A stretch of 64,000 nucleotides of DNA from Modestobacter marinus (GCF_011758655.1 NZ_JAAMPA010000003.1:124001-188000); one strand, 5' to 3'. Shown: positions 33,137 to 42,885, numbered from the stretch's first letter. The notes: generated by a model from the sequence alone, not told the origin. Numbers and translations: made by a program.

Positions 33137-35737
33137 TCAGAGCAGCTTGAGGGTGAGCGCCTGGCGGCCCTCCTCTGAGCGGGCGGTGGCCATCCGCTCG
33201 GCGCTCGGGGTGCCGTACTCGGTGGTGCGCTGGCGGGCCGGGCGGCCGATCGCCGCGGCCATCGCCTCGAGCTCGGCGATCGTCTTCAGCGACCCGTTGC
33301 CGGAACCCGCCATCCGGCTGATCGTCTCCTCCATCAGCGTCCCGCCCAGGTCGTTGGCGCCGCCGTCGAGCATCGCCTGGGTGCCGGTGTCACCGAGCTT
33401 CACCCACGAGGTCTGGATGTTGTCGATCCGCCCGTGCAGCAGCAGCCGGGCGACCGCGTGCACGGCCCGGTTCTCCCGGTTGGTCGGCCCCGGCCGGGCG
33501 ACCCCGGCCAGGTAGATGGGCGCGTTGTGGTGCACGAAGGGCAGCAGCACGAACTCGCGGAAGCCGCCGGTCTCGTCCTGCAGGGCGGCCAGGGTGCGCA
33601 GGTGGGCGACCCAGTGCGCCGGGGTGTCGACGTGGCCGTACATCATCGTCGACGTCGTCGGCAGGCCCACGGTGTGCGCCGTCCGCACGATCTCCAGCCA
33701 GGTCGCGGCCGGCAGCTTGCCCTTGGTCAGCACCCAGCGGACGTCGTCGTCCAGGATCTCCGCGGCCGTGCCGGGGAGGGAGTCGACGCCGGCCTCCTTC
33801 GCCGCGATCAGGAAGTCGGTGAACGACAGCCCGGTGCGCGCGGCGCCGTTGACCACCTCCATCGGGGAGAACGCGTGCAGGTGGATGTCGGGACGGCGGG
33901 ACTTCACCTCCCGGGCCAGGTCGAAGTAGGCGGTGCCGGGGAGGTCGGGGTGGATGCCGCCCTGCATGCAGATCTCGGTCGCCCCGCCGGCCCAGGCCTC
34001 GTCGACCCGGTCACCGACCTGCCGCATCGACAGGGTGAACGCGTCGGCGTCGGTGCGCCGCTGGGCGAACGCGCAGAACCGGCAGCCGGTGTAGCAGACG
34101 TTGGTGAAGTTGATGTTCCGGTTCACCACGTAGGTGACGTCGTCGCCGTTGACGTCCCGGCGGACGGCGTCGGCCAGCGCGCACAGGTGCTCGAGGTCGG
34201 TGCCGTCGGCGCCCAGCAGGGTCAGGTACTCGGCGTCGGAGAGCCCGGCCGGGTCCTGCTCGGCGTGCAGCAGCGCGGCCAGCACCTCCCGGTCGCCGAC
34301 GGTCAGGGCGGTGGAGGAGCCGTCCCGGGCGGCGACGGTCGCCTCGCGCAGCTGGGCCCAGTCGCCGTAGACGGCGTCGAAGTCGCTGCGCCGGTCGCCG
34401 GTGCGCCCCACGGTGTCGACCTCGACGTGCAGGTCGACCCGGCCGGAGGAGGTCCAGGCCTCGTCCGGCTCCTGCCAGGGCAGGCCGACCGGGATCCGGC
34501 CCTCCACGGCCAGCCCGTCGGGGCCGGCGAGGGCGGAGACGTGCGGGCGCACCCGCGGGTCCAGCCACGGCTCGGGGGAGGTGACGTAGCCGGGCTGGGC
34601 GGCCAGCCGCTCGCGCAGGGTGAACCCGGCCTCGGCGGTGAGCGCGGCGAGCTTGTCGATGTTCGGCCACGGCCGCTCGGGGTTGACGTGGTCGGGGGTG
34701 AGCGGGGAGACCCCGCCCCAGTCGTCGACCCCGGCCCGGAGCAGCAGCCCCAGCTCGGTGGAGTCGCTCAGGTTCGGCGGCGCCTGCACCCGGGCCGACG
34801 GGCCCAGCATCAGCCGGCTGACCGCCACCGCGGCCACGTACTCCTGCAGGTCCAGGTCGTCGTGCGCGGCCATCGCGGTGCGCGGCTTGGCCCGGAAGTT
34901 CTGCACGATGACCTCTTGCACGTGCTGGTGCCGCCGCGCCGAGGCCCGGATCTCGGCGATCGCGTCGACCCGCTCGGCGTAGGTCTCGCCGATGCCCAGC
35001 AGCACGCCCGTGGTGAACGGGACGGCGGAGCGGCCGGCGTCCTCCAGCACGCGCAGCCGGACGGCGGGCTCCTTGTCCGGGCTGCCGAAGTGCGGGCCGC
35101 CCTTCTCCGACCAGAGCCGGGTCGCCGTCGTCTCCAGCATCATGCCCATCGAGGCGGCGACCGGCTTGAGCCGCTGGACCTCCTCCCAGGACAGCACGCC
35201 GGGGTTGAGGTGGGGGAGCAGCCCGGTCTCCTCCAGCACCCGGATCGCCATCGCCCGCAGGTAGCCCAGCGTCGAGTCGAACCCGTGCGCCTCCAGCCAC
35301 TCGGCGGCGACCGGCCAGCGCTCCTCCGGGCGGTCGCCCAGGGTGAACAGCGCCTCCTTGCAGCCCAGCGCGGCGCCGGCCCGGGCGATGTCCAGCACCT
35401 CGTCCGGGGACAGGTACGGCGCCTTGCCCTCCGCGCGCAGCTGTCCCGGCGTCGTCACGAAGGTGCAGTAGTGGCACCGGTCGCGGCACAGGTGGGTCAG
35501 CGGGATGAACACCTTGCGGCTGTAGGTGACCACCCCCGGCCGGCCGGCCGACGCCAGCCCGGCGTCCCGCACCCGGGAGGCGGCGGACAGCAGCCGGTCC
35601 AGCGGTTCACCCGCACCCAGCCCGCGGGCGTGCAGCAGGGTCTCGGCCTCGGTGGCGTCCAGCGTCACCCCGCGCTCGGCGCGCACCAGGGCGCGGCGGA
35701 GGGCGGAGTCGGACGGGGCGGGCAGGGCGATGTCCAT
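33137..35737 (-). CDS. fbiC: FO synthase, bifunctional CofG-CofH (F420 biosynthesis)
   Basis: Two radical-SAM domains fused in 866 residues, the usual actinobacterial FbiC. The N-terminal CofG half has C-R-D-R-C-H-Y-C (Cys84, Cys88, Cys91); the CofH half has C-Y-T-G-C-R-F-C (Cys548, Cys552, Cys555). Together they join tyrosine to 5-amino-6-ribitylaminouracil to make FO, the deazaflavin chromophore of F420. CofG and CofH are separated by a roughly 100-residue linker. ATG 35737 lies close to TAGCGT. The window also holds a luciferase-like oxidoreductase (43943-44986), whose family includes F420 users. Confidence 0.96.
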   Translation of the reverse strand: MDIALPAPSDSALRRALVRAERGVTLDATEAETLLHARGLGAGEPLDRLLSAASRVRDAGLASAGRPGVVTYSRKVFIPLTHLCRDRCHYCTFVTTPGQLRAEGKAPYLSPDEVLDIARAGAALGCKEALFTLGDRPEERWPVAAEWLEAHGFDSTLGYLRAMAIRVLEETGLLPHLNPGVLSWEEVQRLKPVAASMGMMLETTATRLWSEKGGPHFGSPDKEPAVRLRVLEDAGRSAVPFTTGVLLGIGETYAERVDAIAEIRASARRHQHVQEVIVQNFRAKPRTAMAAHDDLDLQEYVAAVAVSRLMLGPSARVQAPPNLSDSTELGLLLRAGVDDWGGVSPLTPDHVNPERPWPNIDKLAALTAEAGFTLRERLAAQPGYVTSPEPWLDPRVRPHVSALAGPDGLAVEGRIPVGLPWQEPDEAWTSSGRVDLHVEVDTVGRTGDRRSDFDAVYGDWAQLREATVAARDGSSTALTVGDREVLAALLHAEQDPAGLSDAEYLTLLGADGTDLEHLCALADAVRRDVNGDDVTYVVNRNINFTNVCYTGCRFCAFAQRRTDADAFTLSMRQVGDRVDEAWAGGATEICMQGGIHPDLPGTAYFDLAREVKSRRPDIHLHAFSPMEVVNGAARTGLSFTDFLIAAKEAGVDSLPGTAAEILDDDVRWVLTKGKLPAATWLEIVRTAHTVGLPTTSTMMYGHVDTPAHWVAHLRTLAALQDETGGFREFVLLPFVHHNAPIYLAGVARPGPTNRENRAVHAVARLLLHGRIDNIQTSWVKLGDTGTQAMLDGGANDLGGTLMEETISRMAGSGNGSLKTIAELEAMAAAIGRPARQRTTEYGTPSAERMATARSEEGRQALTLKLL

Positions 35738-35800
35738 CGGCGACGACGCTAACCCCGCGGTGCGACCCCCGCCGTCCCCAGCCCCGCCCCCCTCCCCCCG

Positions 35801-35830
35801 TGACCACCAGAATGGCCATTGTGGTGGTCA
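35801..35830. repeat. Inverted repeat, AATGGCCATT-type, copy 3 (variant arms)
   Basis: The same 10-bp core AATGGCCATT (35811-35820) as at 13207 and 14050, here with outer arms TGACCACCA/TGGTGGTCA and one mispair beside the core. It lies 13 bases before the flavin reductase stop on the minus strand and 63 bases upstream of fbiC, so probably ends the flavin reductase transcript... read from the minus strand it is upstream of neither start. Confidence 0.75.
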
Positions 35831-35842
35831 GGGCCGGGCGTC

Positions 35843-36352
35843 TCAGGGACGGCGGAGGGGCTGGCCGGCGCCGTCGGTCCAGCGGCCGCGCAGGCGCACC
35901 AGCGGGTCGCCGTCGCCGAGGACCGGCACGCCCTCCACCTGCAGCAGCACCAGCGCGTGGCTGCCGGCCTCGACGACCGAGTGCACCGTGCAGTCCAGCG
36001 CCGCCGGCGCGCCGTCCAGCACGATCGCGTCGCTGACCGGGGCGCGGTGCCAGGGCACCGACTCCAGCAGGTGCCGCGCGCTGGGCCGGCCGGCGGAGGC
36101 GAACCGGCTGGCGAGGATCGCCTGGTCGGCCCCGAGCACGTTCACCACGCAGCTGCCGATCGACTGCAGGACCTCGGCGGGGTAGCCCTCGGCGGCCAGC
36201 CCGAGGGCGATCAGCGGCGGGTCGGCCGAGACGCTCATCAGCGAGGTCACCGTCGTCCCGACGTCGTCGATGTCGTCGCGGACGGTGAGCAGCACGACCC
36301 CGGCGGCGTACTGGCGGAGGGCGGCGGAGTACTCCGCGGCGTCGACAGGCAC
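35843..36352 (-). CDS. Flavin reductase family protein (FMN-binding split barrel)
   Basis: 169 residues with the flavin-reductase-like split barrel. Segments A-A-G-V-V-L-L-T-V-R, T-T-V-T-S-L-M-S-V-S-A-D-P-P-L-I-A-L-G-L and V-V-N-V-L-G-A-D-Q are the FMN-contacting strands of two-component monooxygenase reductases (HpaC/SnaC type). It supplies reduced flavin to a monooxygenase partner that is not identified here. GTG 36352 is only 26 bases from the divergent flavoprotein gene, so their promoters overlap. Confidence 0.88.
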   Translation of the reverse strand: MPVDAAEYSAALRQYAAGVVLLTVRDDIDDVGTTVTSLMSVSADPPLIALGLAAEGYPAEVLQSIGSCVVNVLGADQAILASRFASAGRPSARHLLESVPWHRAPVSDAIVLDGAPAALDCTVHSVVEAGSHALVLLQVEGVPVLGDGDPLVRLRGRWTDGAGQPLRRP

Positions 36353-36366
36353 GGGGGTCAGTCGAC

Positions 36367-36372
36367 CACAAT
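36367..36372 (+). promoter_or_regulatory. -10 box of leaderless flavoprotein promoter
   Basis: CACAAT, six bases, then GTG at 36379. Located in the 26-base space between two divergent genes. Confidence 0.4.
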
Positions 36373-36378
36373 GGCGCG

Positions 36379-37803
36379 GTGACCACTGCGGAGCAGGAGT
36401 ACGACGTCATCGTCCTGGGTGCCGGCTCGACGGGGGAGAACGTCGCCGACATCGCCGCCCGCGGCGGGCTGAGCACCGTGCTCGTGGAGAGCGAGCTGGT
36501 GGGCGGTGAGTGCTCGTACTGGGCGTGCATGCCCAGCAAGGCCCTGCTGCGCGGCAGCGAGGTGCTCGCCGAGGCGCGGGCCGTGCAGGGCGCCGCGGCG
36601 GCGGTGACCGGCGAGCAGGACGCCGCCGCCACCCTCGACCGCCGCGACGGCTTCACCCACCACTGGGACGACGCGAGCCAGGCGGAGTGGGTCGAGAGCT
36701 CCGGCATCGCCCTGGTGCGCGGGCAGGGCCGGCTGGCGGGGGAGAAGCGGGTCGCCGTCACCCGGGACGACGGCACCGAGCTGGTGCTGCTCGCCCGCCA
36801 CGCGGTCGCCGTCTGCACCGGGTCGCGGGCCGCCGTCCCGCCGGTCGAGGGCCTGGCCGACGTGCAGCCGTGGACCCCGCGGGAGGCGACCAGCGCGAAG
36901 GAGGCGCCGGGCCGGCTGCTGGTGCTCGGCGGCGGCTACGTGGGCAGCGAGATGGCCACCGCCTGGCAGCAGCTGGGCTCCTCGGTGACCCTGCTGCAGC
37001 GCGGGCCGCGGCTGCTGCCGAACGTGGAGCCGGCCGCCGGCGAGGCGGTGGCGGAGTCGCTGCGCGGCCTGGGCGTCGACGTCCGGCTCGGCAGCGAGGT
37101 GCGGGCGGCCCGGCGGGAGGACGGCGGCGACGTGGTGCTCACCACCGCCGACGGGGAGTTCCGCGGCGACGAGGTGCTGGTCGCCGTCGGCCGTGCCGCC
37201 AACACCGACGAGATCGGGCTGGACACCGTCGGCCTCGAGCCGGGGCGGTACCTGGACGTCGACGAGTCGCTGCAGGTGCCCGGCGTCCCGTGGCTCTACG
37301 GCGTCGGTGACGTCAACGGCCGCCAGCAGCTCACGCACATGGGCAAGTACCAGGCCCGCCAGGCCGGAGCCGCGATCGTCGCCCGGGCGCGCGGCGAGCA
37401 GGTCGACCTCGCCGACTGGTCGCCGTTCGTCGCCACCGCCGACCGCCGGGCCACGCCGAGCGTGGTCTTCACCGACCCGCAGGTCGCCTCGGTCGGGATG
37501 ACCACCGCCCAGGCGGCCGACGCCGGCGTCCCGCACCGGGTCGTGGAGTACCCGATCGGCAGCGTCGCCGGGGCGTCGCTGTTCGCCGACGGCTACTCGG
37601 GGACGGCGATCGCCGTGGTGGACACCGAGCGCGAGGTGCTGCTCGGCGTCACGTTCGTCGGCTCCGGGGTGGCCGAGCTGCTGCACTCCGCGACGATCGC
37701 GGTGGTCGGCGAGGTGCCGATCAGCCGGCTGTGGCACGCCGTCCCGTCCTACCCGACGATCAGCGAGATCTGGCTGCGCCTGCTCGAGACCTACCGGGGC
37801 TGA
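36379..37803 (+). CDS. Pyridine nucleotide-disulfide oxidoreductase (dihydrolipoamide dehydrogenase-like)
   Basis: 474-residue FAD flavoprotein. G-A-G-S-T-G-E-N (FAD loop) is at 14-21. The redox motif G-G-E-C-S-Y-W-A-C-M-P-S-K has Cys46 and Cys51 in CxxxxC spacing. The second nucleotide loop G-G-G-Y-V-G-S-E is at about 191-198, G-V-G-D-V-N at about 311-316, and the dimerisation domain ends H-A-V-P-S-Y-P-T-I-S-E, where His replaces the usual catalytic His-Pro context. The C-S-Y-W-A-C motif differs from lipoamide dehydrogenase (C-L-N-V-G-C), so the disulfide substrate may differ, e.g. a low-molecular-weight thiol. Cotranscribed with the NAD kinase (3-base gap). Confidence 0.88.
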   Translation: MTTAEQEYDVIVLGAGSTGENVADIAARGGLSTVLVESELVGGECSYWACMPSKALLRGSEVLAEARAVQGAAAAVTGEQDAAATLDRRDGFTHHWDDASQAEWVESSGIALVRGQGRLAGEKRVAVTRDDGTELVLLARHAVAVCTGSRAAVPPVEGLADVQPWTPREATSAKEAPGRLLVLGGGYVGSEMATAWQQLGSSVTLLQRGPRLLPNVEPAAGEAVAESLRGLGVDVRLGSEVRAARREDGGDVVLTTADGEFRGDEVLVAVGRAANTDEIGLDTVGLEPGRYLDVDESLQVPGVPWLYGVGDVNGRQQLTHMGKYQARQAGAAIVARARGEQVDLADWSPFVATADRRATPSVVFTDPQVASVGMTTAQAADAGVPHRVVEYPIGSVAGASLFADGYSGTAIAVVDTEREVLLGVTFVGSGVAELLHSATIAVVGEVPISRLWHAVPSYPTISEIWLRLLETYRG

Positions 37804-37806
37804 CGG

Positions 37807-38793
37807 GTGCACGACGGCAGCCGGATCGGCCTGGTGCTGCACCCGCACCGGGACTGCGTGGGTGCGGTGGCCCAGGTGCTCGCCTGGACCACGACGCACG
37901 AGGTGGAGCTGGTCGCGGCGGCGGCGGACGTCGAACGGCTGCACCTGCAGGGCGTGACCCCGGTGGACGTCGCCGAGCTGGCCAGCAGCTGCGACGGGAT
38001 CATCGCCCTCGGCGGCGACGGGACCCTGCTCGGCGCCATGCGGCTCGTGGTCGCCGACCCCGTGCCGGTGCTGGGCGTCAACTTCGGCCGGCTGGGCTTC
38101 CTCACCGAGGTCGAGGGCCGCGAGCTGGACGGGGCGCTGGCGGCGCTGGCCGAGGGGCGCTCGACGCTGGAGTCGCGCAGCTGCCTGGTGGTGCGTGGGC
38201 CGGGCTGGGAGACCGTCGCCTTCAACGACGTCGTCCTGGCCCGGGTGCCGGGGGAGGGCATGGTCGACGCCACCCTCTCGGTGGCCGGCCGCCGCTACGG
38301 CCACTACCGCAGCGACGCGCTGATCATCGCCACCCCGATGGGGTCCACGGCCTACAACTTCGCCGCCGGCGGCCCGGTGATGTCGCCGGGGGCCGCGGGC
38401 GTGCTCGTCACCCCGTCGGCGCCGCTGAACGGCATCGACCGCACCGTGGTGCTCGGCCCGCACGAGCCGCTGCACCTGGCGCTGCCGGAGACCGCCGGCC
38501 ACCCGGCCGTGGAGGTGGACGGGCTGGTGGTCGGTCGCCTGGGACCGGGGGACGAGCTGCACGTCGAGGCCCGGGCGGACGCCGGGCTGCTGGTGCGGCT
38601 GGACGACTGGCTGGCCGCCGACCGCAGCCGGGTCAAGCTCTCGCTGCTGGACCTGCCGCTGCTGCCGGAGGAGCTCATGGAGCTGGTGCCCGAGGAGCTG
38701 CGCCGCCGGACACCGGGCGGGGTGCCGGCTCCGGGCACCGGCCCGGCGCGGGCTCCGCAGGGCAGCCGCGGGCCCGGCGAGGCCGTCAGCTGA
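37807..38793 (+). CDS. nadK: NAD kinase
   Basis: ATP-NAD kinase of 328 residues making NADP+. The catalytic G-G-D-G-T-L-L motif is at about 74-80, with N-F-G-R-L-G-F-L near 98-105, F-N-D-V-V-L near 139-144, the P-M-G-S-T-A-Y-N-F-A-A-G-G-P motif near 178-191, and a 30-residue Pro-rich C-terminal tail. It follows a disulfide reductase gene, so could supply that enzyme's NADPH. Since NAD kinase is usually encoded elsewhere with recN/tlyA in actinobacteria, this may be a second paralogue; that is inference. Confidence 0.92.
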   Translation: MHDGSRIGLVLHPHRDCVGAVAQVLAWTTTHEVELVAAAADVERLHLQGVTPVDVAELASSCDGIIALGGDGTLLGAMRLVVADPVPVLGVNFGRLGFLTEVEGRELDGALAALAEGRSTLESRSCLVVRGPGWETVAFNDVVLARVPGEGMVDATLSVAGRRYGHYRSDALIIATPMGSTAYNFAAGGPVMSPGAAGVLVTPSAPLNGIDRTVVLGPHEPLHLALPETAGHPAVEVDGLVVGRLGPGDELHVEARADAGLLVRLDDWLAADRSRVKLSLLDLPLLPEELMELVPEELRRRTPGGVPAPGTGPARAPQGSRGPGEAVS

Positions 38794-38805
38794 GCCGGGC
38801 CGCTC

Positions 38806-39591
38806 TCACGGCAGCGGGAACGGCTCGTCGGACGGTGCGGGGAGGTCGCCGTCCACGGTGGCGGTGACCGTCATGCCCTGGAAGGCCGCCTGCCCGCCGA
38901 ACAGCGAGAGGAAGGCGGTGTCCGCCGCGTCGCGACCGGTGCAGATCCGGACCAGCGCCGACGTGGGGGCCAGCCGGGTGGCGTCGACGGTCTGCCACAC
39001 CCCGTCGACGTCGGCCTCGACGACCGCGTGGAAGTCCATCGGCGACAGCCCCGGGGCGTAGACGGCGACCAGCCGGGCGGGCACCTCCAGTGCCCGCAGC
39101 AGGGTGATCGTCAGGTGCGCGTAGTCCCGGCAGACGCCCTGCCCGAGCAGCAGGGTGTCGACCGCGGTGTCCACCGGGCGGCTGGCCCCGGCGGTGTAGA
39201 CCAGCCGCCGGCCCACCCAGGCCGCGACGGCGGCGACCAGCTCGGCGCGGGGCGTCGACCGGTCGAACTCGGTGCCGGCGTAGCCCTCCAGCTGGTCGGC
39301 GGGGCAGTATCGGCTGGGCCGGACGAACTCGGCCCAGTCCGCCGGGGTCACCGGCCGGGGGGCGCCGCCGGAGGAGACCTGCGCGCGGTAGCTGACCGTC
39401 GTCTCGCCGGCGGGGAGCTGCAGCCGGTGCACCCGGGCCCCGGGGACGGCGATCTCCTCGGCGTCCACCGGCCGGCCGTCGGTCAGCACGGTCAGCTGCT
39501 CGTCGGCGGGTGCGGCGACGGCGACCTGCAGCAGCGCGGTCGCCGGCGCGGGGGAGGAGACGGTGAGGGAGCAGGCCACGTCGGTGCGCAT
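38806..39591 (-). CDS. Transglutaminase-like cysteine protease-fold protein
   Basis: 261 residues. N-terminal beta-sandwich (about 1-110), then a transglutaminase-like core with the triad visible: Cys in Q-G-V-C-R-D-Y-A-H-L (about 156), His in M-D-F-H-A-V-V-E-A (about 190) and Asp in T-V-D-A-T-R (about 204). ATG 39591 is preceded by GAGGAT. No signal peptide. Such bacterial proteins are usually proteases or peptide-modifying enzymes and are often near circularly permuted ATP-grasp genes, absent here. Confidence 0.87.
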   Translation of the reverse strand: MRTDVACSLTVSSPAPATALLQVAVAAPADEQLTVLTDGRPVDAEEIAVPGARVHRLQLPAGETTVSYRAQVSSGGAPRPVTPADWAEFVRPSRYCPADQLEGYAGTEFDRSTPRAELVAAVAAWVGRRLVYTAGASRPVDTAVDTLLLGQGVCRDYAHLTITLLRALEVPARLVAVYAPGLSPMDFHAVVEADVDGVWQTVDATRLAPTSALVRICTGRDAADTAFLSLFGGQAAFQGMTVTATVDGDLPAPSDEPFPLP

Positions 39592-39690
39592 GCGCAGATC
39601 CTCACCCGCCCGTGTTACCGGCAGGAGACGCCGCACGTCCGGCCCGACCCCCTCATCGCCGCGGCCGCGGGTCGTGGTGCAGTAGGGGAC

Positions 39691-40521
39691 GTGCAACCGG
39701 GCAGTGATCGTCGGACGTGGCAGCGGTACATCGCGCTGGGGGACTCCTTCACCGAGGGGCTCAGCGACCCCGAGCCGGGGACGCCGGACTCCTTCCGGGG
39801 CTGGGCCGACCGGCTCGCCGAGCACCTGGCTGCGGCCTCGCCGTCGGGCACCGTCGAGTACGCGAACCTCGCCGTCCGTGGCCGGCTGCTGGCCCAGGTG
39901 CTGACCGAGCAGGTGCCGGCCGCGCTCGCCTCCCGGCCGGACCTGGTGAGCCTGGTCGCCGGGGGCAACGACCTGCTGCGCCCGGGCGCCGACCCCGACC
40001 AGCTGGCCGCGGACCTGGAGGGTGCCGTCGTCGCCCTCCGCGCGGCCGGCGCCGACGTGCTGCTGGCCACCGGCGTGGACCCCCGGCAGACGCCGATCAT
40101 CCGCCGCACCCGGGGCCGGGTCGCGGTGTTCAACACCCACCTGTGGTCGATCGCCGCCCGGCAGGGCGCCGTCGTGCTCGACCAGTGGGGCGCCGCCTGG
40201 CTCCAGGACGCCCGGATGTGGGACCCGGGCGACCGGATCCACCTGACCGCCGAAGGACACCGCCGGACGGCGTTGGCCGCGGCGGCCGCGCTCGGCGTCC
40301 CGGTGGCCGGCGACGACACGGACTGGCGCACCCCGCTGGACCCGGCGCCGCCGCTGCCGGTGCGCGAGGTGGTCGGCCAAGAGCTCGCCTGGGTCCGCGG
40401 CTTCGTGCTGCCCTGGATCGGCCGCCGGTTGCGCGGGGAGTCCTCGGGCGACGGGCGGGCGGCGAAGCGACCCGACGCGCTCCCGGTGCGCACCGGCTCC
40501 GTCTCCGTGCCGGACGCCTGA
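39691..40521 (+). CDS. SGNH/GDSL hydrolase
   Basis: 276-residue esterase of the SGNH fold. Block I is A-L-G-D-S-F-T-E-G (Ser19 nucleophile), block III is A-G-G-N-D-L-L, and block V is D-R-I-H-L-T-A-E-G-H with the catalytic Asp and His. The start GTG 39691 has no strong Shine-Dalgarno. No signal peptide, so probably a cytoplasmic carbohydrate or acyl esterase. The C-terminal 50 residues are basic. It ends within a shared terminator hairpin that also contains the stop of the convergent c-di-GMP gene. Confidence 0.9.
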   Translation: MQPGSDRRTWQRYIALGDSFTEGLSDPEPGTPDSFRGWADRLAEHLAAASPSGTVEYANLAVRGRLLAQVLTEQVPAALASRPDLVSLVAGGNDLLRPGADPDQLAADLEGAVVALRAAGADVLLATGVDPRQTPIIRRTRGRVAVFNTHLWSIAARQGAVVLDQWGAAWLQDARMWDPGDRIHLTAEGHRRTALAAAAALGVPVAGDDTDWRTPLDPAPPLPVREVVGQELAWVRGFVLPWIGRRLRGESSGDGRAAKRPDALPVRTGSVSVPDA

Positions 40522-40563
40522 CCCCTCGGGGACGGACCGGGCGGTCCGTCCCCGGAGGGGTCA
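40519..40563. terminator. Bidirectional terminator spanning both stop codons
   Basis: A hairpin whose two ends are the TGA stop codons of the convergent genes: the SGNH gene TGA at 40519-40521 pairs with the complement of the c-di-GMP gene stop at 40561-40563. Inside, GGGGACGGACCG (40528-40539) pairs perfectly with 40542-40553 around a 2-base gap, with a single bulged G near the outer arm. Confidence 0.85.
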
Positions 40564-42885
40564 GCTGCGGCCCACCTCCGGCAGGTCGCCGGTGTCCAGC
40601 GGGCCCAGCCGCTGCTGGAAGCCCTCCAGCCAGGGGCGCAGCCCGGAGAGGTCGGTCGGGTCCGCGGTCAGCCCCCGCAGGTCGCCCAGCTCCGCCGGCT
40701 CCCGCGGACCGGGCACGCCCGGGGTGTCCGGTGCACCGTTGGCGGCCAGCAGGGCGCGCAGCTCCAGGAACGCGCTGGAGGCCCGGAAGACCCCGGGGTC
40801 GAAGGAGTCGTCCGGCTGCGTCCCGTCCTCGGCCCCGGCCGGTGCCTCGGCCGGCCGCGGGACGGGGGTGTCCGAGGTGGTCGCGGGCAGCTGGAACGAG
40901 TCGAGCTGGGGGACGGCGGCACTGCCCACGACCGGGCCGGGCCCCTCGAGGTCCTGCTCGGCGAGTGCGGCACCCAGGTCGAACCCGGTCCCCGGCTCGT
41001 CGTCCTCGCGCCCGGACCACCCGTGCTCGGGCGCGCCGGCGTCGGCACCGGCTGCGTGCTCCGGCGCGGGCGCGGGGTCCGTGGCCGGGTCGTCGAGGTC
41101 GCCGAGCCCCGCGGGCGGCGGGTACTGGTCGAGCTCGCGCGCCGGCAGCGGGGCGGGCCGGCCGAAGGCGTAGCCCTGGGCCATCGCGCAGCCGTGCTCG
41201 CGGAGCCAGCGGGCCTGCTCGCCGTCCTCGATGCCCTCGGCGATCACCTGCAGGCCCATGCCCTGGCCGAGCTGGAGCAGGCCCTGCACCAGCGCGGCGG
41301 TGGCCGGCTGGGCGACGATGTCGGCGACGAAGGAGCGGTCGATCTTCAGCGTGTGGATGGGCAGCCGGTGCAGCGCGGTGATCGCGGAGTAGCCGGTGCC
41401 GAAGTCGTCCAGCGCCAGGGTCACGCCGGTCTCGGTCACCGTGTCGACGGCGTGCAGCGTCGCGTCCGCGGCGAACAGCGCGGTCGACTCGGTGATCTCC
41501 AGCTCCAGCCGCTGCGGCTCCAGCCCCGACTCGGCCAGCGCGTCGGCGACGAGCTCGCTGAAGCCCGGCTCGGCCAGGTGCCGGGCGGAGATGTTGACGT
41601 GCACCCGGAGTGCGGGGTCCCAGCCGGCGGCGTCCCAGCAGGCCTGGTGCAGCACCCAGGCGCCCAGCCGGGAGGTGAGCCGGTTGTCCTCGGCGGCGGA
41701 CAGGAACGCGCCGGGGGGCAGCAGGCCGCGGGTCGGGTGCTGCCAGCGGATGAGCGCCTCGTAGCCCAGCAGGTGCTCGTCGGACAGCGCGACGATCGGT
41801 TGGTAGAACAGCCGCAGCTCGCCGGCCTCCAGCGCGTGCCGCAGGTCGGTCTCCAGCTGCAGCTGGTCGACGTAGCCCTCGCCGAGCGCCTCGTCGTGCA
41901 CCTCGATCCGGCCCCGGCCACCACTGGCCTTGGCCCGGGCGAGCGCGCTGTGCGCCTGGCGCAGCAGCGCCTCCGGGGCGAGGTCGGAACCCAGGGTCAT
42001 GCCGACGCTGGCCGACAGGGTGATCTCCCGGTCCAGCACGTGGAAGGGCTCGTCGAGCACGCCGAGCAGGCGGTCGGCCAGGGTGTGCAGCCCCTCGATG
42101 TCCTCGACGTCCTCGGCCAGCACGAGGAACTCGTCGGCCCCGAAGCGGACGGCGGTGTCCTCCACCCGGGTGCTCCAGCGCAGCCGGTCGGCGACCTGGC
42201 AGAGGAGCTGGTCGCCGCCCTCGTGGCCCAGCGAGTCGTTCACGGCGGTGAAGCGGTCCAGGTCCAGGTGCAGCAGCCCGACCAGCGTCCCGCGCCGGCC
42301 GGACGCGGCCAGGGCACGCTGCAGCCGCTCGGTGAGGGCCCGCCGGTTGGGCAGCCCGGTCAGCGGGTCGGTGAAGGTGCGGCGGACCAGGTCGTCCTCG
42401 ACCCGGCGGCGGTCGGTCACGTCGACCAGGGTCAGCAGCACGAACTGCGGGTCGCCGTTGCTGTGGTGGACGAGCTCCTGGGTCTGCAGCGCCCAGATGC
42501 TGCTGCCGTCCGCGCGGCGCAACCGGCGCTCACCGACCACCTGCAGCTGGGGGTCCAGCAGCGGGGTGCCGGGCAGGTGCTCGACGGCGCGGTCCTCCAG
42601 GGGGACGTCGTCGGGGTGGGTGAGCAGGTCCAGGTGCCGGCCGACGAGCTCGCCGGAGGTCCGGCCGGTCAGCTCGCACATCGCCGCGTTGACGACGAGC
42701 AGCCGGCCGTCCGGGTCGACGACGGCCTTGGCGACGGGCGCGGACAGGAAGAGCGCGCGGAACAGCTGGCCGCGGTCGGCCAGCAGCACGTCGGCCGCGC
42801 TCAGTCGTCGCCCGGCGGTGCCGGCGGGCACGGGAGCGCCCGGCGGCACGGGGGCGGAGGAGGTCACCGCGACAGGGTCGCGCAT
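40561..42885 (-). CDS. c-di-GMP signalling protein: PAS-GGDEF-EAL
   Basis: 774 residues. A PAS domain lies at about 40-155 (V-V-N-A-A-M-C-E-L-T-G-R), a GGDEF domain at about 168-325, and an EAL domain at about 345-590. The diguanylate cyclase signature reads R-F-G-A-D-E-F, so the first half is G-A-D-E-F instead of G-G-D-E-F, which may reduce or abolish synthase activity. The EAL domain is intact: Y-E-A-L-I-R-W, D-D-F-G-T-G-Y, K-I-D-R-S-F and A-E-G-I-E. Hence it is probably a c-di-GMP phosphodiesterase whose GGDEF acts as a GTP sensor. The last 180 residues are acidic and Pro-rich. A dyad at 42932-42950 lies upstream. Orn (6539-7210) would finish pGpG breakdown. Confidence 0.92.
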   Translation of the reverse strand: MRDPVAVTSSAPVPPGAPVPAGTAGRRLSAADVLLADRGQLFRALFLSAPVAKAVVDPDGRLLVVNAAMCELTGRTSGELVGRHLDLLTHPDDVPLEDRAVEHLPGTPLLDPQLQVVGERRLRRADGSSIWALQTQELVHHSNGDPQFVLLTLVDVTDRRRVEDDLVRRTFTDPLTGLPNRRALTERLQRALAASGRRGTLVGLLHLDLDRFTAVNDSLGHEGGDQLLCQVADRLRWSTRVEDTAVRFGADEFLVLAEDVEDIEGLHTLADRLLGVLDEPFHVLDREITLSASVGMTLGSDLAPEALLRQAHSALARAKASGGRGRIEVHDEALGEGYVDQLQLETDLRHALEAGELRLFYQPIVALSDEHLLGYEALIRWQHPTRGLLPPGAFLSAAEDNRLTSRLGAWVLHQACWDAAGWDPALRVHVNISARHLAEPGFSELVADALAESGLEPQRLELEITESTALFAADATLHAVDTVTETGVTLALDDFGTGYSAITALHRLPIHTLKIDRSFVADIVAQPATAALVQGLLQLGQGMGLQVIAEGIEDGEQARWLREHGCAMAQGYAFGRPAPLPARELDQYPPPAGLGDLDDPATDPAPAPEHAAGADAGAPEHGWSGREDDEPGTGFDLGAALAEQDLEGPGPVVGSAAVPQLDSFQLPATTSDTPVPRPAEAPAGAEDGTQPDDSFDPGVFRASSAFLELRALLAANGAPDTPGVPGPREPAELGDLRGLTADPTDLSGLRPWLEGFQQRLGPLDTGDLPEVGRS

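Noticed and set aside
40561-42885. Active diguanylate cyclase
   Set aside because: The signature is G-A-D-E-F, not G-G-D-E-F or G-G-E-E-F, while the EAL motif set is complete; a phosphodiesterase is more likely. Residual cyclase activity is not excluded.
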